Assembly (NCBI GenBank): GCA_022496185.1
Contig: WTXG01000600.1
Span: 1 to 10,838, forward strand
Direction: 5' to 3'
Length of the DNA stretch: 10,838 nt
DNA from: Multifurca ochricompacta
Lineage: Eukaryota > Basidiomycota > Agaricomycetes > Russulales > Russulaceae
Shown here: piece after piece, positions 8,087-10,838 of the stretch
How the letters are laid out: each line of letters starts with the position of its first letter
Numbering within the stretch: the stretch's first letter is position 1
Made by a program: the position numbers and the translations under genes
The notes under the pieces: model-generated
The model's database searches: none
Seen by the model: only the letters and a program-made list of their open reading frames with translations
What the model was told of the DNA's origin: nothing

Positions 8087-8542
8087 TGTTAGAGGTTAGC
8101 ATGTAAGGCTAGAACAAGTTATACTTCAGAGGTGAAGAAAACTCTGTATTGCTATACTACACACCTAGAACAAGTTATCTACAAGAGATGGTTAGTCAAT
8201 GGTAAGGTAGTAAGTAGAGAGTAGATTGGACTTACACTTAGAGGTGAAGAAAACTCTGAAGTGTAAGAGACCAAACAGACACCCTTATATACCCATGGGG
8301 CCAGGGGAAATGGTCTGTGTGCACTGGGAATAAGTCCACAAGTGCCAGACAATAATCAAGAGGGATAAAGGCCATTGGCCAGTAAGGAATCACATGCTTG
8401 TACATCATTAGTAAGGTACATCAGTCAGCTACTGCGGAGTGTGAGAAAGAAAGTAATAATGATATAGTAAAAAGTCTGAGACTCCGGAATCTAATCTAAT
8501 CCACAAAGTAGCTAATCTAATCTCCTGATGCCTGAAGCATCA
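8087..8542 (-). mobile_element. Solo LTR-C (456 bp), reverse orientation
   Basis: Read on the - strand this begins TGATGCTTCAGGCATCA (itself a palindrome with 6-bp arms, 8526-8542) and ends CCTCTAACA, with TG...CA ends. Flanks are CTGAC (8082-8086) and CTGAA (8543-8547), a 4/5 target duplication. A strong GTATATAAG box on the - strand (8284-8292) fixes the orientation. Downstream of it in the LTR sense, AGAGGTGAAGAAAACTCTG occurs twice (8128-8146 and 8240-8258), the second copy enclosed by perfect 8-bp arms TTACACTT/AAGTGTAA (8232-8239, 8259-8266), and AGAACAAGTTAT twice (8111, 8167). No coding content was seen. Confidence 0.8.
8284..8292 (-). promoter_or_regulatory. TATA box of LTR-C
   Basis: The reverse strand reads GGGTATATAAGGG, a near-ideal TATA box, about 250 bp from the LTR start (8542) in the LTR sense. 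It is the main evidence that LTR-C lies on the - strand. Confidence 0.65.
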
Positions 8543-9117
8543 CTGAACACATCCTGTGTTCAACACCTCACCCTAATGACCTCCTCAACATGGAGCAGGA
8601 TGACAAAGCCCCAGAGTTTCCCTTCTTCTTTAACAATCCAAACTCATCAATGTACTTCCCCCTTGAAATCACCACAGCCAATGGGGACAAGGTAACAGCA
8701 AAGTACATATTCTACATGAATGGAGGAATGGATGTAGCAGGATGCATGAAGAAGGATGGCCCAGTCTACAGGGCACCTGTATACCTGGAGGAAAGAGAAA
8801 CAGGCTGTCTTCACCACATGATGAGTGATGAACAGATCCAACACTTATCTGCTAATGACCCCTGAGCCTTCACCATCAACAAAGTTCTCAATGACATGCA
8901 TCTTCCATGCCTTAAAGCTGAAGTGATGAGGCTGCAGAAGACCCTGACATTGCACACTACTCTCAACACACAATACCAAGAGTATGTGAAACAGATGACA
9001 AGATTAAGCAGGGGAATGTTCCAGGTGGAGCAAGAGCTGACTGACATTAGGAAGTGACTGGAGCTCAGAGATGCATACCAGACTATTGCTGAGAGGTGCA
9101 CTGACACCTATGCATGA
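8543..9117 (+). pseudogene. Post-pol ORF, globular and coiled-coil part
   Basis: One frame carries NDLLNMEQDDKAPEFPFFFN, SMYFPLEITTANGDKVTAKY, FYMNGGMDVAG, VYLEERETGC, MMSDEQIQHLSANDP, then a TGA (8863), NKVLNDMHLPCLKAEVMRLQ, TQYQEYVKQMTRLSRGMF, QVEQELTDIRK, a TGA (9055), LELRDAYQTIAERCTD and a TGA (9115). The second half (about 8900-9105) looks like a coiled coil with regular Leu/Val/Met spacing and many Glu, Lys and Gln. I do not recognise the first half. The zinc-knuckle frame begins at this point after a one-base shift near the CCCCTCCCCCC run at 9117-9127, so the two are very probably one broken gene. An ATG at 8590 is a possible start, but the frame is already open from about 8548. A Gag-like or nucleic-acid-binding accessory protein is the best guess. 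Confidence 0.6.
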
Positions 9118-9581
9118 CCCCTCCCCCCATGTTCACTAGGAGCCACACCTACACTACTGCCCACTGGTTTGAGATGCCATGTATGCATGAAAATCCCCAG
9201 GGAGAAACATGTTGGCACTGCAACAGCAGGTACCATCTTAGTTGGGTATGTCCTCTTAATTGCAAGTGGTGTCAGCATTGCCACAGCAGCCTTCATTGGA
9301 GCCAGCATTGCATCTTCTGTTGCATTGGTGTGGCCCCAACAATCATCAACCCATCAGGGTGGTGTGGCAAGTGTCTCTATCATAACACAGGGCATTGTGA
9401 AATCAATTGCCCAGTCTATGACATGTGTCACCCTTGTGGCCAATGTGGTCCCTATGGCTTCCTCCATAACCACCAATGTCCATCTGAAGCCAATGAAGAG
9501 AATTACACTGTGGATGATTGTAATGTAGCTGACAACTACTTGGAACTGATACAGGATGATGATGGTACAAGTCATTTCTAG
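9114..9581 (+). pseudogene. Post-pol ORF, zinc-knuckle array and acidic tail
   Basis: A 155-codon frame with four zinc-knuckle-like units, residues counted from 9114: C33-x2-C36-x4-H41-x4-C46 and C53-x2-C56-x4-H61-x4-C66 (both the exact retroviral CCHC spacing), then C84-x2-C87-x6-H94-x4-C99 and C108-x2-C111-x6-H118-x3-C122. The pairs look like a duplication, each with a CP...CxxCxxC joint. An acidic tail (EANEENYTVDD, LIQDDDG) follows, ending in TAG at 9579-9581. Such knuckles bind single-stranded RNA or DNA, as in Gag nucleocapsid. They normally sit in gag, upstream of pol; here they lie between pol and the polypurine tract only 17 bp after the stop. This frame has no internal stop, but the gene is broken upstream by the frameshift and TGA codons. 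Confidence 0.75.
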
Positions 9582-9598
9582 CCAGGTCTGCTAGAACC

Positions 9599-9609
9599 AG
9601 AAGAGGGGG
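9599..9609 (+). other. Polypurine tract
   Basis: AGAAGAGGGGG, followed by TGA and then the LTR start TGTTACAACC at 9613. A purine run directly before a TGT start is the plus-strand priming site of LTR retrotransposons, so this marks the 3' end of the internal region of the chromovirus. Confidence 0.85.
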
Positions 9610-9612
9610 TGA

Positions 9613-9936
9613 TGTTACAACCTCTGCATTTTCCCAGTCACCCTGTTTTCTTTAATCTTCACAACACAGGCCCTTCTATTCCACCTAACCTGTCCTTTTT
9701 CATCAAATCCCCTTCATACATTTATCCCTGAGGCTGATCCCCATGACCTTTGTTGATGTTTACTTACTCTATGTTTATCACATTGTTTGATGTCTCTTTA
9801 TCTCTTATCCTTTATCTCTAAGACTGGACACTTACTTAATCCCCTATCAGAAGCCAGGCTTTATGCCATCTGCTTTCATATATTTGGGCCCACTTGACTC
9901 CATGATTCTTATCTCATAGACACTCACTAGATTACA
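9613..9936 (+). repeat. 3' LTR of the host chromovirus
   Basis: It begins TGTTACAACC right after the polypurine tract. A TATATTT box lies at 9879-9885. The sequence reaches ATTACA at 9931-9936, which matches the ACA ending expected of a TGT...ACA LTR and the ATTACA end of LTR-B, so the LTR may be complete at 324 bp with the Tc1 element next to it; alternatively the Tc1 element was inserted inside a longer LTR. The 5' LTR is not in the window, so the true end cannot be checked. No coding content. Confidence 0.7.
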
Positions 9937-10143
9937 TACAGTAGCCCAAAAACTGTTCCAATGTTTGGCCATCCTGGAGAGATTGACCTACACACAATGA
10001 GAATAATTTCCAAACTTAGTAGAAATTGGTAGATGATAGTGTAGCATCTAAGCATCAATTAGAGCCTATACTAATGTCAATTGAGTCAGTAGTTCATGAT
10101 ATATAAAATGTTTTGTGAGGCATTATCATTGGAACAGTTTTGT
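9937..10143 (+). repeat. Tc1 left-arm repeat, copy A
   Basis: This 207-bp arm is matched by 10630-10838 (209 bp) at roughly 88% by eye, in direct orientation. Shared landmarks include GTAGAAATTGGTAGATGATA, GTCAATTGAGTCAGT and CATGATATATAAAATGTTTT. Its inner end (10127-10145) is the reverse complement of its outer end (9945-9963), 17 of 19 bases, so the arm is itself an inverted-repeat-bounded module. Confidence 0.88.
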
Positions 10144-10266
10144 GGCCAACATGTGAGATGACAAAACTGGTATCTGGTGGTCATGGGAATGCATTGACAG
10201 TCATGTGACAATGTTAAATAAGTTGAACACACACCAAATAATCATCAACAACACTTGCTTCTTACC

Positions 10267-10540
10267 ATGCATGCCCTCTCTGCTGCCAAAAGGACTCACA
10301 TCATCTCCCTCCTCACTTCAGGCAAATCTGCCCTTAAAGTGTCAACTATGACTGGCCATGGCACTATTATCATCTCAAGATGGGTCATAAATACTGCCCT
10401 TACCATCCCAAGTCAAATGGAGGGAGACCAAGGAAGCTGACAGAGAGAAATGCTCAGCATGCTGTTTGCCTTATCTCCTCTGGCAGGGCAGACACAGATG
10501 TGGAAGTGACTAGAGCACTTCAGAAGTTGTTAATGGGTTC
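10267..10540 (+). pseudogene. Tc1/mariner transposase, N-terminal fragment
   Basis: The frame from the ATG at 10267 reads MHALSAAKRTHIISLLTSGK, then SALKVSTMTGHGTIIISR, a first helix-turn-helix. A shift near 10378 moves the reading into KYCPYHPKSNGGRPRKLTER, NAQHAVCLISSGRAD and EVTRALQKL, the GRPR linker and second helix-turn-helix of Tc1-type enzymes, which grip the inverted repeats. The DDE catalytic domain (normally some 230 further residues) is missing. Codons from about 10540 to 10629 show no family match. The similarity is to fungal Tc1-like transposases; the HTH pair, the GRPRKL linker and the neighbouring CAGT end make the assignment firm even though the gene is a stub. Confidence 0.8.
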
Positions 10541-10629
10541 CTCTATCAACATAATATGCCCATCCATCCTCCCATCAAATTTTCAAGCCATACCTGGCCC
10601 CTCCCATATCATACACCCCCATTCCATCA

Positions 10630-10838
10630 TACAGTAACCCACAAAACCATTCCAATGTTTAACCATCCTGAAGAGATTGACCAATTACACCATAGGAATA
10701 ATTTCCAAAATTTGTAGAAATTGGTAGATGATATTGTATCATCTAAGTGTCACTTAGAGCCTATACTGATGTCAATTGAGTCAGTGGTTCATGATATATA
10801 AAATGTTTTGTGTAGCAATGTCATTGGATTGGTTTTGT
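10630..10838 (+). repeat. Tc1 left-arm repeat, copy B, runs off window
   Basis: It begins TACAGTAACCCACAAAACC and parallels copy A to the last base of the window. Its ends are also inverted with respect to each other (ACAAAACCATTCCAATG on the left, CATTGGATTGGTTTTGT at the right edge, 16 of 17). It is either the start of a second Tc1 copy or a short MITE of the same family, depending on what follows base 10838. Confidence 0.85.

Larger units (their letters stand above)
2456..9936 (+). mobile_element. Ty3/gypsy chromovirus, 3' part, host of nested inserts
   Basis: One LTR retrotransposon underlies most of the window. After removing the inserts, its parts read in the order of a chromovirus: RT connection, RNase H (2456-2993, 3573-3772), integrase (3767-4006, 5447-6151), integrase tail and chromodomain (7494-7773, ending in TAG), a second ORF (about 7813-8086 and 8543-9581, ending in TAG), a polypurine tract (9599-9609) and an LTR start TGTTACAACC at 9613. 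gag, protease and the RT palm with its YxDD box are not present and should lie left of the hAT. About 0.3-0.4 kb between RNase H and the integrase zinc finger has been deleted at about 3772. All parts are decayed. Confidence 0.9.
9937..10629 (+). mobile_element. Tc1/mariner element, internally deleted
   Basis: It starts TA-CAGTAGCCCAAAAACTG, with the TA target and CAGT opening typical of Tc1/mariner ends, followed by a 207-bp left arm, a short spacer, an ATG at 10267 and the start of a transposase gene. The catalytic DDE domain is absent: after about 10540 nothing recognisable follows, and at 10630 a second TACAGT opening begins in the same orientation. No reverse-complement ACTGTA end is seen before that point, so the right end is lost. 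It could also be one unit of a tandem array continuing past the window. Confidence 0.75.

Noticed and set aside
2467..9117. TGA read as an amino acid (recoding)
   Set aside because: Many TGA face Arg in relatives and the window is stripped of CpG, so CGA to TGA decay explains them; frameshifts and missing segments also show the genes are dead.
9169..9528. Open frame with hydrophobic, membrane-like stretches
   Set aside because: It is the +1 shadow of the zinc-knuckle frame; the ordered Cys/His spacing of the other frame is far better evidence of coding.
9613..9936. Host LTR and LTR-B being the same family
   Set aside because: They share only TGTTAC..ACC and ATTACA at the ends; the interiors do not align by eye.

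Overview
The window is a fungal transposon graveyard. It is most likely from a basidiomycete of the Agaricomycetes: the hAT relic at the left keeps about eight tiny introns (47-57 bp, GT...AG, several with a CTAAC/CTGAY-like branch site), and the rest is a chromodomain Ty3/gypsy element plus fungal-type hAT and Tc1/mariner pieces. No host gene was found. Genus cannot be told from the sequence.

Layout. 1-2455: right part of a hAT DNA transposon with a broken, intron-bearing transposase gene and a subterminal repeat zone. 2456 to about 9936: 3' two thirds of one dead Ty3/gypsy chromovirus on the + strand, reading RT connection / RNase H / integrase / chromodomain, then a second ORF with a zinc-knuckle array, a polypurine tract and a 3' LTR. 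This element is split by later arrivals: solo LTR-A (2994-3572, target duplication GAATT), a 1,440-bp non-autonomous hAT (4007-5446, 8-bp target duplication), solo LTR-B (6152-7493, target duplication CCTGG) and a reverse-strand solo LTR-C (8087-8542, imperfect CTGAC/CTGAA). For the first three, removing the insert plus one target copy rejoins the pol reading frame with the expected family residues, so these boundaries are exact to the base. 9937-10838: a Tc1/mariner fragment sits at or in the 3' LTR, followed by a second copy of its left end.

Mutation pattern. By hand count there are only about 21 CpG dinucleotides in 10.8 kb (roughly 500 expected from composition). All nine premature stops inside recognisable pol, and five more in the post-pol ORF, are TGA, several at positions where the family has Arg (CGA to TGA). 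The two target-site copies of the small hAT differ exactly as the two alternative deamination products of one CpG. This is the mark of long cytosine methylation of silenced repeats.

Nothing here looks able to move by itself. The most unusual content is the post-pol ORF (coiled coil plus two tandem double zinc knuckles), the hairpin-laden 1.34-kb LTR-B with a five-fold 15-bp CATGTG repeat, and the threefold amplified left arm of the small hAT.
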